NCBI RefSeq assembly: GCF_001427785.1
Contig: NZ_LMHM01000017.1
Span: forward strand, 245,925-309,924
From: Lysobacter sp. Root690
GTDB taxonomy: Bacteria > Pseudomonadota > Gammaproteobacteria > Xanthomonadales > Xanthomonadaceae
Length of the DNA stretch: 64,000 nt
Reading direction: 5' to 3'
The position numbers and the translations under genes are program-made. The notes beneath the pieces are model-generated. The model ran no database searches and was not told where the DNA came from. It saw only the letters and a list, made by a program, of their open reading frames with translations. Below, piece after piece: positions 18,212 through 28,274 of this stretch. Within the stretch, counting starts at the first letter, position 1. Every line of letters begins with the position of its first letter.

Positions 18212-18240
18212 CCCCTGTCCCGATCATCACGAGACAGGGG
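18212..18240 (-). promoter_or_regulatory. hairpin covering the ribosome site of the Excalibur gene
   Basis: CCCCTGTC at 18212-18219 pairs with GACAGGGG at 18233-18240 across a 13-nt loop, between the beta-propeller stop and the Excalibur start. Read on the minus strand, the distal arm GACAGGGG contains the purine-rich ribosome site just before the ATG at 18205. It could end the upstream message or mask translation of the next gene. Confidence 0.4.
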
Positions 18241-18280
18241 TTCCAACGCGACCCGGCACGGGCGGCGGCCACGCCTGCGC

Positions 18281-20206
18281 TCAGGGCGAGACTTTGACGC
18301 GCGGCGAAAAGTCGGTCCTGCGCCGCTCGCGGATGCGGTTGCCGTCGTCGCGGCCTTCGACCAGTTCGTAGCCGAGCAGGGCGAACACCCGCTCGCCGAT
18401 GAAGATCGGCCGCGCATTGCCGTACCAGTCCACGCAGCTGACCTTGCAGCCGTCGTCGACGTTCGGGTCGCTCTTCGAGCTCAGTTGGCCCAGCGCGCTC
18501 AGCGTGAGTCGCTGGTTGCGCAGGAACAGCACGCTGGCCTGCTCGCGGTCGCTGTTGTCTTCGCTGAGCACGGGCAGGCCGAGAATGCCGCGCTCCTCGT
18601 CCTGGGCGCGATAGAAGAAGCCGTGAGTGCGTTCGTCGCCCTGTCTGGCGTCGCGTTGCACGTAGGTGTCGGCGACGCGCGCGCCGCGGTGGAGGCGGAC
18701 GCTGCTGAAATACAGATGATCGTCGACGTCGTTGCCGCCAACCAGCACCGCGTCGTCGCCGAGCGCGTCGACGCGTTCGACCTGGTGCTTCAGCGCCAGT
18801 GTGGTGACCGGAGCGGTATCGGCATAACGCAGGGCGTAGGCGCGCAACGGCCGGGCTTGGTCGTCCCAGTTTTCGCCGGCGCCGTACACCAGCCAGTCGC
18901 CGATGAAGCGCGCATGCATGGCCGCGTCCAGCGCATTGAGTTCGGGCAGCACGCGGTAGGCCTTGCGCGCGGCGACCGCGCGGCCGTCGCCGAAGCTGTC
19001 CAGTCTGACCCGCAGCAAGGCCAGTTCGCCGGCGGTGCTGCGCGAGGACCACATGCCTTCGCCGTCGCTTTGCGAGCCGACCAGCACGTTGAGCCAGCCG
19101 TCGCGTTGCAGGAACGACATCTGATCCCAGGGCGAACCGCTCGCGCGCAGGCCGGTCGGCGCGGCGCCGTCGAGCGGAATGCGCAGGATCGCGGCATTGG
19201 GGCCGCTGGATTTCAGGTTCCAGTTCAAGGTCCAGACATACACCGAATCCTCCGAGACGTAGAAGCTGCGGCTCGCCGGCCCGAGCACCGCGGTGGAGGT
19301 GCAGCGCATCGGTTGGGCATCGAGATCGCACGAGGCGACGGTATGCAGAGTGAGAAAGTCGTAGCCGACCGGCGCGGCGCTGCGGTAGATGCGGGTCGCC
19401 GGCAGGATGCGCTTGAAGTCGGCCGGGGTGACACCGCGATGCCAGTGGCGCAGCGCCGGCATCGACTGGGCGAGATCGCTGCCCGGGTACAGTTGCAGCG
19501 GCGAATAGAAGATCAGGGTGCGGCCGATCAGGCGGCTGGCGTAGTTGCTGGCCGAGTAATAGTCGTTGCTGCGCAGCTGATAAGTGGCGCGGTACTTCAA
19601 TAGGCCTTGCGCGGTCAGATCGAACACGCCGACCTCGGTGCCGCCGCGGTCGTAGCTGTAGCCGATCACCACAACGGTGTCGCGCGAGACCAGCATTTCG
19701 TCGTACCAGGTCTCGTTCGGGTCCGAATTCGGCGCGAAGGCGTCGATCGACGACACCGGTTGCAAGGCGTCGCCGCCGATGCGCACGGTGAACAGGCGGC
19801 CGCGACGCAGCACGATCAGGTAATCGCCTTGCTTCTTGACGATGTCGCCTTCGTCGACGCCCTGGGTCTGGACGTTGGTGATCGATTCCGCGGCTGGGGG
19901 GCCGATGCGCGAGCCGGTAACCTCGATTCTGTCGAGCGTGGTCGATTCGGCCTTCGCCGACGCGGGCGATGCGGCCTGCATCGGCGCCGGCATCGGCGCG
20001 ACCGGGGCCGGCGGCGGCGCAGGCGCCTCGCGGACCGGCTGGCTGCGTCGCAGGGTCGCGACGAACGCGCGGAATTCGCGCTCGCTGGCGAACGGGCGCA
20101 GCGTCTGGGTCTTGCTGTTGGCGGCGGTCGCGGCAGCAGCCGGATCGGCGCCGAGCGAAGCGGCGAGGGCGAGCAACAGCCAGCAGGCCAGGTGCGGCAG
20201 TTTCAT
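18281..20206 (-). CDS. secreted beta-propeller domain protein (641 aa)
   Basis: Signal peptide (residues 1-26), a Pro/Ala-rich linker (60-90), then a long beta-propeller of the bacterial secreted family distantly related to WD40 (Pfam Beta_propel type). The domain entry motif is clear: TNVQTQGVDEGDIVKKQGDY around 110-130, followed by repeated strands with YVSEDSVYVWT and similar. Four Cys (SCDLDAQPMRC and CKVSCVDW) suggest disulfides. Oddly, residues 93-101 read RIEVTGSRI, the signature normally found at the N-terminus of xanthomonad TonB-dependent receptors. The start at 20206 has AAGGA upstream and begins the signal peptide; an in-frame ATG 60 nt upstream is rejected. Ligand unknown. Confidence 0.85.
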   Translation of the reverse strand: MKLPHLACWLLLALAASLGADPAAAATAANSKTQTLRPFASEREFRAFVATLRRSQPVREAPAPPPAPVAPMPAPMQAASPASAKAESTTLDRIEVTGSRIGPPAAESITNVQTQGVDEGDIVKKQGDYLIVLRRGRLFTVRIGGDALQPVSSIDAFAPNSDPNETWYDEMLVSRDTVVVIGYSYDRGGTEVGVFDLTAQGLLKYRATYQLRSNDYYSASNYASRLIGRTLIFYSPLQLYPGSDLAQSMPALRHWHRGVTPADFKRILPATRIYRSAAPVGYDFLTLHTVASCDLDAQPMRCTSTAVLGPASRSFYVSEDSVYVWTLNWNLKSSGPNAAILRIPLDGAAPTGLRASGSPWDQMSFLQRDGWLNVLVGSQSDGEGMWSSRSTAGELALLRVRLDSFGDGRAVAARKAYRVLPELNALDAAMHARFIGDWLVYGAGENWDDQARPLRAYALRYADTAPVTTLALKHQVERVDALGDDAVLVGGNDVDDHLYFSSVRLHRGARVADTYVQRDARQGDERTHGFFYRAQDEERGILGLPVLSEDNSDREQASVLFLRNQRLTLSALGQLSSKSDPNVDDGCKVSCVDWYGNARPIFIGERVFALLGYELVEGRDDGNRIRERRRTDFSPRVKVSP

Positions 20207-20370
20207 GCGGACATCCTTGTAGCGTTCGGGCGGTGGGCGAAGCGCGTTGGCGACCTCGCGATGCAACTGCGAACGCGCCGGGTTGAGGTTCGGGGTCGAT
20301 GCCTTGTCGCAGCATCGACCTTTCGGCCGGATCGGTCCGTGCAGCGGGTCCGTCCGCTTTGCTTATAACG

Positions 20371-20400
20371 CCAGCAAGCCGGCATGCGCCGGCTTGCTGG
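20371..20400 (-). terminator. strong hairpin after the YciI-like gene
   Basis: CCAGCAAGCCGGC and its exact complement flank a 4-nt loop (13-bp stem), 34 bp beyond the YciI-like stop. No long T run follows on the minus strand, so it is either a factor-assisted terminator or a processing signal. Confidence 0.5.
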
Positions 20401-20433
20401 GATGGTGCGCGGTGGTGACGTGGTGCCGGCGAC

Positions 20434-20808
20434 TCAGGCGTCGAACGCGAGCCGCACCTGTTCGAAATCCATCACCGGGCGCACTTCTATCCGGCCGGTG
20501 CGGCTCCAGGGGAATTCCTGGGCGACGCGGACCGCTTCGTCCATGTCGGCCGCTTCGATCAGGTTGAAGCCGCCCAGATACTCCTTGGCTTCGGCGTAGG
20601 GGCCGTCCATGAAAGTGGTGCGGCCGTTGCGGGTGCGCAGCGAGGTCGCCTTGGCCGGCGCGGCGAGCATCTGCGAATCCAGCAACACGCCGGTCTCGCG
20701 CAGGTCGTCGGCGTGAGCGATGCAGCCGCGCATCATGGTTTCGTATTCGCCGGCGGGCAGGGCTTCGATCAGGCTGTCGTCGTTGTAGATCATGACCAGG
20801 TATTTCAT
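20434..20808 (-). CDS. YciI family protein (124 aa)
   Basis: Single YCII-related domain with the family's N-terminal KYLVMIYNDDS, the DGPYAEAKEYLGGFNLIEA motif that gives the DGPF name, and a C-terminal strand with VRPVMDF. Such proteins are small ferredoxin-fold dimers of largely unknown function. They are often encoded near extracytoplasmic-function sigma factors, but none is present here. No signal peptide. It is monocistronic, with its own hairpin downstream. Confidence 0.9.
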   Translation of the reverse strand: MKYLVMIYNDDSLIEALPAGEYETMMRGCIAHADDLRETGVLLDSQMLAAPAKATSLRTRNGRTTFMDGPYAEAKEYLGGFNLIEAADMDEAVRVAQEFPWSRTGRIEVRPVMDFEQVRLAFDA

Positions 20809-21001
20809 GGCGTCCTCGTGGCGGGCGGGGGAGGCGGCAGCGCGGGGCCGGGGCGCATGCGCTCGGCGCCGAGGATACCGCCATCGGCATTGGGTGCAGC
20901 AGTGACAAAACGCATGCGCTGGCGGGCGTGCCGGTGGGTGAGCGGGTCGAGCGGCGCAGCCTGGGCCGCGCTGGTCTCGCAGGTTGCGATAGGGCTCGAA
21001 G

Positions 21002-21105
21002 TTTTTTGTGGCAGGGCTTCAGTCCCGAGGCTGGTCGCTCAGATCGCCGGGAAGTACGAAGTCGCTGAGCGAACAGCGTCGGAGCTGAAGCCCCTCCCAC
21101 AAGAG
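21002..21105. repeat. inverted pair of GGGGCTTCAGCCCC-type extragenic repeats
   Basis: A degenerate copy (TTTTTTGTGGCAGGGCTTCAG onward, 21002-21048) faces a second copy in reverse (21064-21105, containing CGGAGCTGAAGCCCCTCCCA). Both carry the flank related to CGCTCAGATCGCC. The pair fills most of the gap 20809-21154 between divergent genes. Confidence 0.75.
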
Positions 21106-21154
21106 CGCTCGCGGCGGCGACAATGCATGCCGCACCGCAGCGAACCCTTGCCCG

Positions 21155-21685
21155 ATGTCCGACGCATTCAACTGCCGCCCGATCGCCTACCTGCGCTCGC
21201 CGTATGCGCAGCGCATCGATGCGCCGCACCAGTCGACGGTGGTGCAGGGCACGCAGAGCGGCGAGGCGATCGAGGCGCGGCTGGAATTCGTCGACGACCT
21301 GCCGGCGCTGGCGTATGCCGATCTGCAAGGGTTCGAGCGCATATGGCTGATTTTCGCGTTCCACCGCAGCCAGGGCTGGAAACCTCAGGTCAAGCCACCG
21401 CGCGGCGGGCCCAAGCGCGGGGTGCTGGCCACGCGGTCGCCGCACCGGCCCAATCCGCTCGGGCTGTCGGCGGTGGAACTGGTGCGGGTCGAGCCACAGG
21501 CGTTGATCGTGCGCGGCGTGGATTTGCTCGACGGCACGCCGATCCTCGATATCAAGCCGTACGTGCCGTACGCCGATGCCTTCGCCGGATCGCGCGCAGG
21601 CTGGATCGACGAAATCGATGCGGCCCAGGGCCGGCATTCGGCGCCCGGGCCGAAGCGGCCGCGCAAGGTCGCGCCGGCGGATTGA
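21155..21685 (+). CDS. trmO: tRNA (N6-threonylcarbamoyladenosine(37)-N6)-methyltransferase TrmO
   Basis: TrmO/TsaA (YaeB) methylates N6 of t6A37 in certain threonine tRNAs using SAM. Motifs visible: RSPYAQR near the N-terminus, FERIWLIFAFH (about 60), KPPRGGPKRGVLATRSPHRP (80-100) with NPLGLSAVELV following, and DLLDGTPILDIKPYVPYADA (128-148). At 176 aa it lacks the C-terminal lobe of the 235-aa E. coli enzyme; this short form is common in bacteria. Cytoplasmic, monocistronic. The ATG at 21155 matches the family start. Confidence 0.93.
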   Translation: MSDAFNCRPIAYLRSPYAQRIDAPHQSTVVQGTQSGEAIEARLEFVDDLPALAYADLQGFERIWLIFAFHRSQGWKPQVKPPRGGPKRGVLATRSPHRPNPLGLSAVELVRVEPQALIVRGVDLLDGTPILDIKPYVPYADAFAGSRAGWIDEIDAAQGRHSAPGPKRPRKVAPAD

Positions 21686-21991
21686 AGACGGCCGTCACCG
21701 GGTCGGCTGCAATCGGGATGAGTGTGGGCCTGACGAACCTGTGTGGTGGAAGCCGACAGCCCCGCTTGGACACGACGTCCGAACGCCGCGACCCGCCGTC
21801 TCAGCCTGTGGGACGAAGACGTGGATTCTGTGTGCCGATCGGCTTGACGCTTGCACCTTCGGGTTGTAGTTTCCTGATTGGTTAATTAGCGGGCCGATTC
21901 ATACGCTGGCGGTTATGCCGGCATTCGGCCGCGGCGCGCGGACCGCGGCTTGGCCGTGGCCGGCGCGGTTATCCATGCTCAGGAGTTCGAC
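21686..21991. other. 306-bp gap with no gene
   Basis: No coding frame, repeat or hairpin is convincing. Base composition becomes locally richer in A/T around 21865-21895 (TGATTGGTTAATTAGC), where a promoter for the SRPBCC gene may lie. Confidence 0.4.
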
Positions 21992-22498
21992 ATGACGTCC
22001 GACGGTTCCGGCACGCTCGTCGTCGCGCCCGCGCGCACCACGCATTGCATCGACGAACGCGGCATCACCGTGCAAGGCCTCATCGACGCGCCGAGCGATG
22101 TGGTGTTTCTCGGCTGGACCGACCCGATCCATCTCGCGCGCTGGTGGGGGCCGCGCGGTTTTCGCGGCGTGGTGCGGCAGATGGACGTCGCGGTCGGCGG
22201 CCGTTTCCGGATCTGCACGGTCGGCCCGGACGGCAGCGAGTACCCGATCAAGGGCCGCTATGAAGAAGTCGTCGAACCCGAGCGGTTGGTCTACGTCGAC
22301 AATTGGGACGACGAGCGGCCGTCGCAGCCGTCGCGGGTGAGCGTGCTGTTCGCCGGACACGGCCCGGAGCAGACCCTGCTGAGCGTGCGGATCGAGTTCG
22401 CCAGCCAGGCCGAACGCGAGGCGGCGCAGGCGCGCGGGATCGTCGCGGGTTGGGGCGAAAGCTTCGAACGCCTGGACGCGTATCTGGCCGAGCGTTGA
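21992..22498 (+). CDS. SRPBCC / AHSA1 family protein (168 aa)
   Basis: START-like hydrophobic-pocket protein of the activator-of-Hsp90-ATPase-1 C-terminal type. Typical signatures are the opening strand with [24 protein letters not shown], the G-G-RF strand ([14 protein letters not shown]), and the closing helix [15 protein letters not shown]. These proteins bind small hydrophobic ligands; no ligand is known here. The start at 21992 is chosen because AGGAG lies 6 nt upstream; the in-frame ATG 42 nt earlier has none. Confidence 0.9.
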   Translation: MTSDGSGTLVVAPARTTHCIDERGITVQGLIDAPSDVVFLGWTDPIHLARWWGPRGFRGVVRQMDVAVGGRFRICTVGPDGSEYPIKGRYEEVVEPERLVYVDNWDDERPSQPSRVSVLFAGHGPEQTLLSVRIEFASQAEREAAQARGIVAGWGESFERLDAYLAER

Positions 22499-22719
22499 GC
22501 GCGGTCGGGCCCATGCATGCAACGGTGCATCGCATCGGTATGAATCGCGGCGTCGTCGCATCGCTCTACCCTGCGCCAGCCGTACACTGACCGCCACGCA
22601 CGCGATCGCGATGCGGTGACGTGCCGCTGTATCGATACACGACCGCATCGCATCACGCTTCCGCTCGACCGTCCGTTTCCGGCGCAGCATCGCCACGTAC
22701 CCTTCGCCACGGAGAGTCC

Positions 22720-23753
<1,034 letters not shown>

Positions 23754-23757
<4 letters not shown>

Positions 23758-24515
23758 ACCTGTATGCGATCAAGGCGATCTATTTCTTCGAAATGCATCG
23801 CACCTTCCGCACCCTGATGCAGTCGATCGCCACGCCGGTGCTGTCGACCTCGTTGTACTTCATCGTGTTCGGTTCGGCGATCGGCTCGCGCATGGTCGAG
23901 ATCGGCGGGATCAGCTACGCGGCCTTCATCGTGCCCGGCCTGATCATGATGTCGCTGCTGACCGAGAGCATTTCCAATGCGTCGTTCGGCATCTACCTGC
24001 CCAAGTGGTCGGGCACGATCTACGAACTGCTGTCGGCGCCGGTGTCGTTCGTCGAGGTGATCTGCGGCTATGTCGGCGCGGCGGCGAGCAAGTCGGTGAT
24101 CCTGGGCTTGCTGATGCTGATCACCGCGCGCTGCTTCGTCGATTTCGAGATCGTGCATCCGGTCTGGATGGCGGTGTTCCTGGTGTTGACCGCGGTCACC
24201 TTCAGCCTGTTCGGCTTCATCATCGGCGTGTGGGCCGACGGCTTCGAGAAGCTGCAGATGATCCCGATGATGATCGTGATGCCGCTGACCTTCCTGGGCG
24301 GCAGCTTCTATTCGATCGACATGCTGCCGCCGTTCTGGCGCGGGGTCTCGCTGTTCAATCCGGTGGTGTATCTGGTCAACGGGTTTCGCTGGAGTTTCTA
24401 CGGCAAGTCGGACGTGGACATCGTCTTGAGCGTGGGCATGACGGCTGGGTTCATGGTGTTGTGCCTGGTGGCGGTGTGGTGGATCTTCAGGACTGGGTAC
24501 AAGCTCAAGAGCTGA
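23754..24515 (+). CDS. ABC-2 type permease (YadH-like, 253 aa)
   Basis: Six-span inner-membrane ABC-2 permease. The first span follows an amphipathic EIH/[11 protein letters not shown] entry helix. The family motif [19 protein letters not shown] is followed by [20 protein letters not shown] and [16 protein letters not shown], all near-diagnostic of the YadH/NodJ-like exporters. It is translationally coupled to the ATPase upstream. A hairpin repeat lies 8 nt after its stop. Half-transporter, so it probably acts as a homodimer with two ATPase subunits. Confidence 0.93.
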
Positions 24516-24522
24516 AGTTGTC

Positions 24523-24546
24523 CCTTCTCCCGCGGGCGGGAGAAGG
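24523..24546 (+). terminator. hairpin after the ABC-2 operon
   Basis: CCTTCTCCCG and CGGGAGAAGG pair across a 4-nt loop, 7 nt after the permease stop. It is a variant of the CTCTCCCG hairpin repeat found nearby, and likely protects or ends the operon message. Confidence 0.5.
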
Positions 24547-24597
24547 TGCCCGAAGGGCGGATGAGGGCGGCTCCGCTGCTAGCTGCACTTGCGCGCG

Positions 24598-24634
24598 CCC
24601 TCACCCCAACCCTCTCCCGCAAGCGGGAGAGGGA
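24598..24634 (-). repeat. CTCTCCCG hairpin repeat, copy 1
   Basis: CCCTCACCCCAA is followed by CCCTCTCCCGC-AA-GCGGGAGAGGG. The same composite sequence recurs at 26200-26237 and 26285-26320, so this is a dispersed repeat rather than a one-off terminator. Confidence 0.75.
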
Positions 24635-24801
24635 GTAGATGCGGCGGGAGAGGGAGCACGTGCGGGCAGGCGAGGGAGCAGGCGCAAGAGGCGGCAAATC
24701 CGCCGCTCCCGATACACCCGGAGTATGCTTCGCCGATTCCGGACCGGCCGCGTTGAGCGCAGCGCCGCCGTCGCGCCGGAAGCCTGCGGAGAGTCCGGCG
24801 G

Positions 24802-26181
24802 ATGCAGACCAATCAACAGCAACTCCAGCGCGGCCTGAGCGAGCGCCACATCCGCCTGATGGCGCTGGGCGCGGCGATCGGCGTGGGCCTGTTCCTGGGC
24901 TCGGCCAACGCGATCAAGCTCGCCGGTCCCGGCATCCTGCTGGCCTACCTGCTCGGCGGCGCGGCGATCTTCATCATCATGCGCGCGCTCGGCGAGATGG
25001 CGGTGCACAACCCGGTCGCCGGCTCGTTCAGCCGCTACGCGCGCGACTACCTCGGCCCGCTGTCGGGCTATCTGACCGGCTGGAACTACTGGTTCCTGTG
25101 GCTGGTGACCTGCGTGGCCGAGATCACCGCGGTCGGCATCTACATGCAGATGTGGTTTCCGGATTCGCCGCAATGGGCGTGGGCGCTGGCCGCGCTGATC
25201 GCGATGGGTTCGGTGAACCTGATCACGGTCAAGGCCTACGGCGAGTTCGAATTCTGGTTCGCGATGATCAAGGTCGTGACCATCGTTGTGATGATCCTGG
25301 CCGGCCTGGCGATGATCGTGTTCGGCTTCGGCAACAACGGCGTGGCGATCGGCATCAGCAACCTGTGGGCGCATGGCGGTTTCTTCCCCAACGGCGCGCA
25401 GGGCGTGCTGATGTCGCTGCAGATGGTGATGTTCGCCTACCTGGGCGTGGAGATGATCGGCCTGACCGCGGGCGAGGCGGCGAACCCGGCCAAGTCGATT
25501 CCCGACGCGATCAACTCGGTGTTCTGGCGGATCGTGATCTTCTACGTCGGCGCGCTGTTCGTGATCCTGTCGCTGTACCCGTGGAACGAACTGGGCACCA
25601 CCGGCAGCCCGTTCGTGATGACCTTCGAGCGCCTGGGCATCCGCGAGGCGGCCGGCATCATCAACTTCGTCGTGCTGACCGCGGCGCTGTCCTCGTGCAA
25701 CGGCGGCATCTTCAGCACCGGGCGCATGCTCTACAACCTGGCCCAGCAGAAGCAGGCGCCGGCGTTCTTCGCCAACACCTCGGCCGGCGGCGTGCCGCGC
25801 GCGGCGGTGCTGGTGTCGGTGGTGGCGTTGCTGGCCGGCGTGGTGCTGAACTACGTCGCGCCCAAGGAAGTGTTCGTGTGGGTGACCTCGATCGCGACCT
25901 TCGGCGCGATCTGGACCTGGGGCGTGATCCTGGTGTCGCACATGAAGTTCCGTCAGCGCCTCAGCGCGCAGGACAAGGCGGCGCTGGCGTTCCGCATGCC
26001 GATGTACCCGGTCGCCTCGTGGATCGCGCTGGCGTTCCTGGTGCTGGTGATCGGGTTGATGGCGTATTTCCCGGATACGCGCGTGGCGCTGTACGTCGGG
26101 CCGGCGTTCCTGATCCTGCTGGTGGTGCTGTACTTCGCGACCGGGATCAACAAGCGCGACGGCGCGGCGGCTTCGGCCTGA
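24802..26181 (+). CDS. amino acid permease, ProY-like (APC superfamily, 459 aa)
   Basis: Twelve-span APC-superfamily proton symporter. It starts with the conserved GLSERHIRLMALGAAIGVGL and GSANAIKLAGP (TM1), then IMRALGEMAVHNP (TM2) and FSRYARDYLGPL, and continues with the AYLGVEMIGLTAGEA segment (TM6). Overall it reads closest to E. coli ProY and related proline/histidine/aromatic amino acid permeases; exact specificity cannot be assigned. It has its own strong hairpin repeats on both sides, so is probably monocistronic. The AGAGTCCGGCGG before the ATG serves as ribosome site. Confidence 0.93.
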   Translation: MQTNQQQLQRGLSERHIRLMALGAAIGVGLFLGSANAIKLAGPGILLAYLLGGAAIFIIMRALGEMAVHNPVAGSFSRYARDYLGPLSGYLTGWNYWFLWLVTCVAEITAVGIYMQMWFPDSPQWAWALAALIAMGSVNLITVKAYGEFEFWFAMIKVVTIVVMILAGLAMIVFGFGNNGVAIGISNLWAHGGFFPNGAQGVLMSLQMVMFAYLGVEMIGLTAGEAANPAKSIPDAINSVFWRIVIFYVGALFVILSLYPWNELGTTGSPFVMTFERLGIREAAGIINFVVLTAALSSCNGGIFSTGRMLYNLAQQKQAPAFFANTSAGGVPRAAVLVSVVALLAGVVLNYVAPKEVFVWVTSIATFGAIWTWGVILVSHMKFRQRLSAQDKAALAFRMPMYPVASWIALAFLVLVIGLMAYFPDTRVALYVGPAFLILLVVLYFATGINKRDGAAASA

Positions 26182-26199
26182 TCTTCGAGCGTTTAAAAG

Positions 26200-26320
26200 C
26201 CCCTCTCCCGTTTACGGGAGAGGGGTTGGGGTGAGGGAAGCGCGCAGCGCGAGCGCTTTTGCTTTCGAGTACGAGCCAGAGCGGCCCTCACCCTAGCCCT
26301 CTCCCGTGAACGGGAGAGGG
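26200..26320. repeat. inverted pair of CTCTCCCG hairpin repeats between convergent genes
   Basis: Copy 2 (26200-26237, CCCCTCTCCCG-TTTA-CGGGAGAGGGG then TTGGGGTGAGGG) faces copy 3 (26285-26320, CCCTCACCCTAG then CCCTCTCCCG-TGAA-CGGGAGAGGG). Each is a hairpin on its own and the two together form a larger inverted repeat. Their place between the 3' ends of the permease and vWA genes suggests terminator or mRNA-stabilising use. Confidence 0.8.
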
Positions 26321-26372
26321 AATTGACCGAGGGTCTTGAACGTTCTTCGGTACGCCTGGAAAACGCGGGCCC

Positions 26373-28061
26373 TTACTCGCCCGCGACCGCCGCGCCCTTC
26401 ACCGGCCCGCTCGCCTGCAAACTGCTCGCGGTCTGCGCCAGTTGCAGGAACTCGCCGCGGTAGCCATTGCGGTCGTCGCCGCGCGCGCCGCGGGCCAGGC
26501 CGATCACACCGTTCCAGCCGAAGTCCTGGCCGACATAGGTGCCGCCGCGCAGCAGATCGCCGAACGCGGCGACCGAGGCGGCGAAACGCAGGCGTTCGCT
26601 GGGTTCGCCGGCGATGTCCTTGCGCAGCAACGGGGTCTCGATCAGGCGGCTGTCGTTCTCGCCCGGACGCTTGTAGCGCAGCCGTAGCAAGGCCAGTTCG
26701 CCGCTCTTCGCATCGCCGGCCGCGGCCTTCGGCGCTTTCGCATCGGCCGCCGCCGCTTCGCTGCCCTTGCCGTAACGCAGCGGATCGACCGACTCGCCGC
26801 CGGAACCGACCAAGGTCACCTCGTACAGCGCGGTGACGTCGTGGCCGGCGCCGATCTCGCCGGCATCGACCTTGTCGTTGTTGAAATCCTCGCGCTTGAG
26901 CATGCGGTTTTCGTAACCGATCAGGCGGTACTCGGCGACCACGGCCGGGTTGAACTCGACCTGCACCTTGACGTCGCCGGCGATGGTCAGCAGGGTCGAG
27001 CCCAACTCCTCGACCAGCACCTTGCGCGCTTCCAATGCGCTGTCGATGTAGGCGTGGTTGCCGTTGCCGACATCGGCCAGTTGCTCGGCCATCGCATCGT
27101 TGTAGTTGCCGGTGCCGAAGCCCAGCGTGCTCAGCGCGATGCCGGACTTGCGCTGATCGGCGACCAGGGTTTCCAGCGCCTCCTGATTGGCGGTGCCGAC
27201 ATTGAAGTCGCCGTCGGTCGCCAGCAGCACGCGGTTGATGCCGCCGTCGACGAAGGCCTGGCGCGCGGTAGCGTAGGCGAGCTGGATGCCTTCGCCGCCG
27301 TTGGTCGAACCGCCGGCCGCCAGGTTGTCGAGCGCGGCGAGGATTTCGCCGCCGCGGTCGCCCGGGGTCGGCGGCAGCACCAGCCCGGCCGAGCCGGCGT
27401 AGGTCACGATCGAGATCCGGTCCTTCGCGCGCAGTTGCGGCACCAGTTGCGCGAACGCCTTCTTCAGCAGCGGCAGCTTGTCGGGTTCGTCCATCGAACC
27501 GGAGGTGTCGATCAGCAGCACCAGGTTGGCCGGCGGCAGCTCGGCCTTGTCGACGTCGTAGCCCTGGATGCCGATCTGCATCAGCACGTGCTTGGCGTTC
27601 CACGGCGCCGGCGCCAGCTCGGTCGTGACCTGGAACGGGGTGTCCTTGGACGCGGGCTTGGGATAGCCGTAGTCGAAGTAGTTGAGCAGTTCCTCGACCC
27701 GCACCGCGTCCTTCGGCGGCAGTTCGCCGGCGGCAAGCATGCGCCGCACATTGGCGTAACTGCCGGTGTCGACGTCGATGGAGAAGGTCGACACGGGTTG
27801 TTCGGCGACGCGGTGGATCGGGTTGGCGGCGATCTTCTCGTAGTTTTCGGTGTTGGTCGCGACCGGCGCTTGCTGCAGGAAATAGGTTTCGGTTTCCGAG
27901 GCCGACGCGGGCGCCGCCATCGCGACCGATTCGGGTTGATCCATGGCCGGCGCATCGGCGCGGTCGACTTTCTTGCCGCAGCCGGCGACAGCCAGGACGA
28001 TGGCGATGCCGAGCGCGAGCGCGGCGACAGGGGCGGTACGGGGAGTGGCGCGCAGCAACAT
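26373..28061 (-). CDS. von Willebrand factor A lipoprotein, YfbK-like (562 aa)
   Basis: Lipoprotein signal with lipobox LAVAGC (Cys28). An N-terminal von_Willebrand-associated region (about 65-160; TFSIDVDTGSYANVRRML) is followed by a VWA domain (about 175-350) with an intact metal-dependent adhesion site, DTSGSM at 185-190. A C-terminal DUF3520-type region closes the protein. The same order is found in E. coli YfbK and related proteins. VWA domains bind protein ligands through a divalent metal; the role of this family is unknown, with envelope stress or protein assembly suggested. The segment 425-450 is Ala/Lys-rich and low complexity. It is transcribed divergently from the TPR gene at 28275. 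Confidence 0.92.
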   Translation of the reverse strand: MLLRATPRTAPVAALALGIAIVLAVAGCGKKVDRADAPAMDQPESVAMAAPASASETETYFLQQAPVATNTENYEKIAANPIHRVAEQPVSTFSIDVDTGSYANVRRMLAAGELPPKDAVRVEELLNYFDYGYPKPASKDTPFQVTTELAPAPWNAKHVLMQIGIQGYDVDKAELPPANLVLLIDTSGSMDEPDKLPLLKKAFAQLVPQLRAKDRISIVTYAGSAGLVLPPTPGDRGGEILAALDNLAAGGSTNGGEGIQLAYATARQAFVDGGINRVLLATDGDFNVGTANQEALETLVADQRKSGIALSTLGFGTGNYNDAMAEQLADVGNGNHAYIDSALEARKVLVEELGSTLLTIAGDVKVQVEFNPAVVAEYRLIGYENRMLKREDFNNDKVDAGEIGAGHDVTALYEVTLVGSGGESVDPLRYGKGSEAAAADAKAPKAAAGDAKSGELALLRLRYKRPGENDSRLIETPLLRKDIAGEPSERLRFAASVAAFGDLLRGGTYVGQDFGWNGVIGLARGARGDDRNGYRGEFLQLAQTASSLQASGPVKGAAVAGE

Positions 28062-28274
28062 GGTGATCCTCCAATGATCGGGTTGTGCGACTTAGGAACG
28101 CCGGCCGGGGCCCGACGGGGTTGGACCGTCGGGAATTCCTTGGCGAGGCGAGCGCAACATAAGCAAGCGAGTCTTCGCTTTTCGTTATGACGACCGTCGT
28201 TTTTCGTTGGCCCCGGCTGGGGCACAATGCCCGGCCATGAAACGGCCCGCGACGGACAGGCGCGGCAGTCACGC

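Noticed and set aside
17814..20315. 833-codon minus-strand frame over the beta-propeller gene
   Set aside because: Shadow frame with Arg/Pro-rich translation; the beta-propeller frame has a signal peptide and conserved strands.
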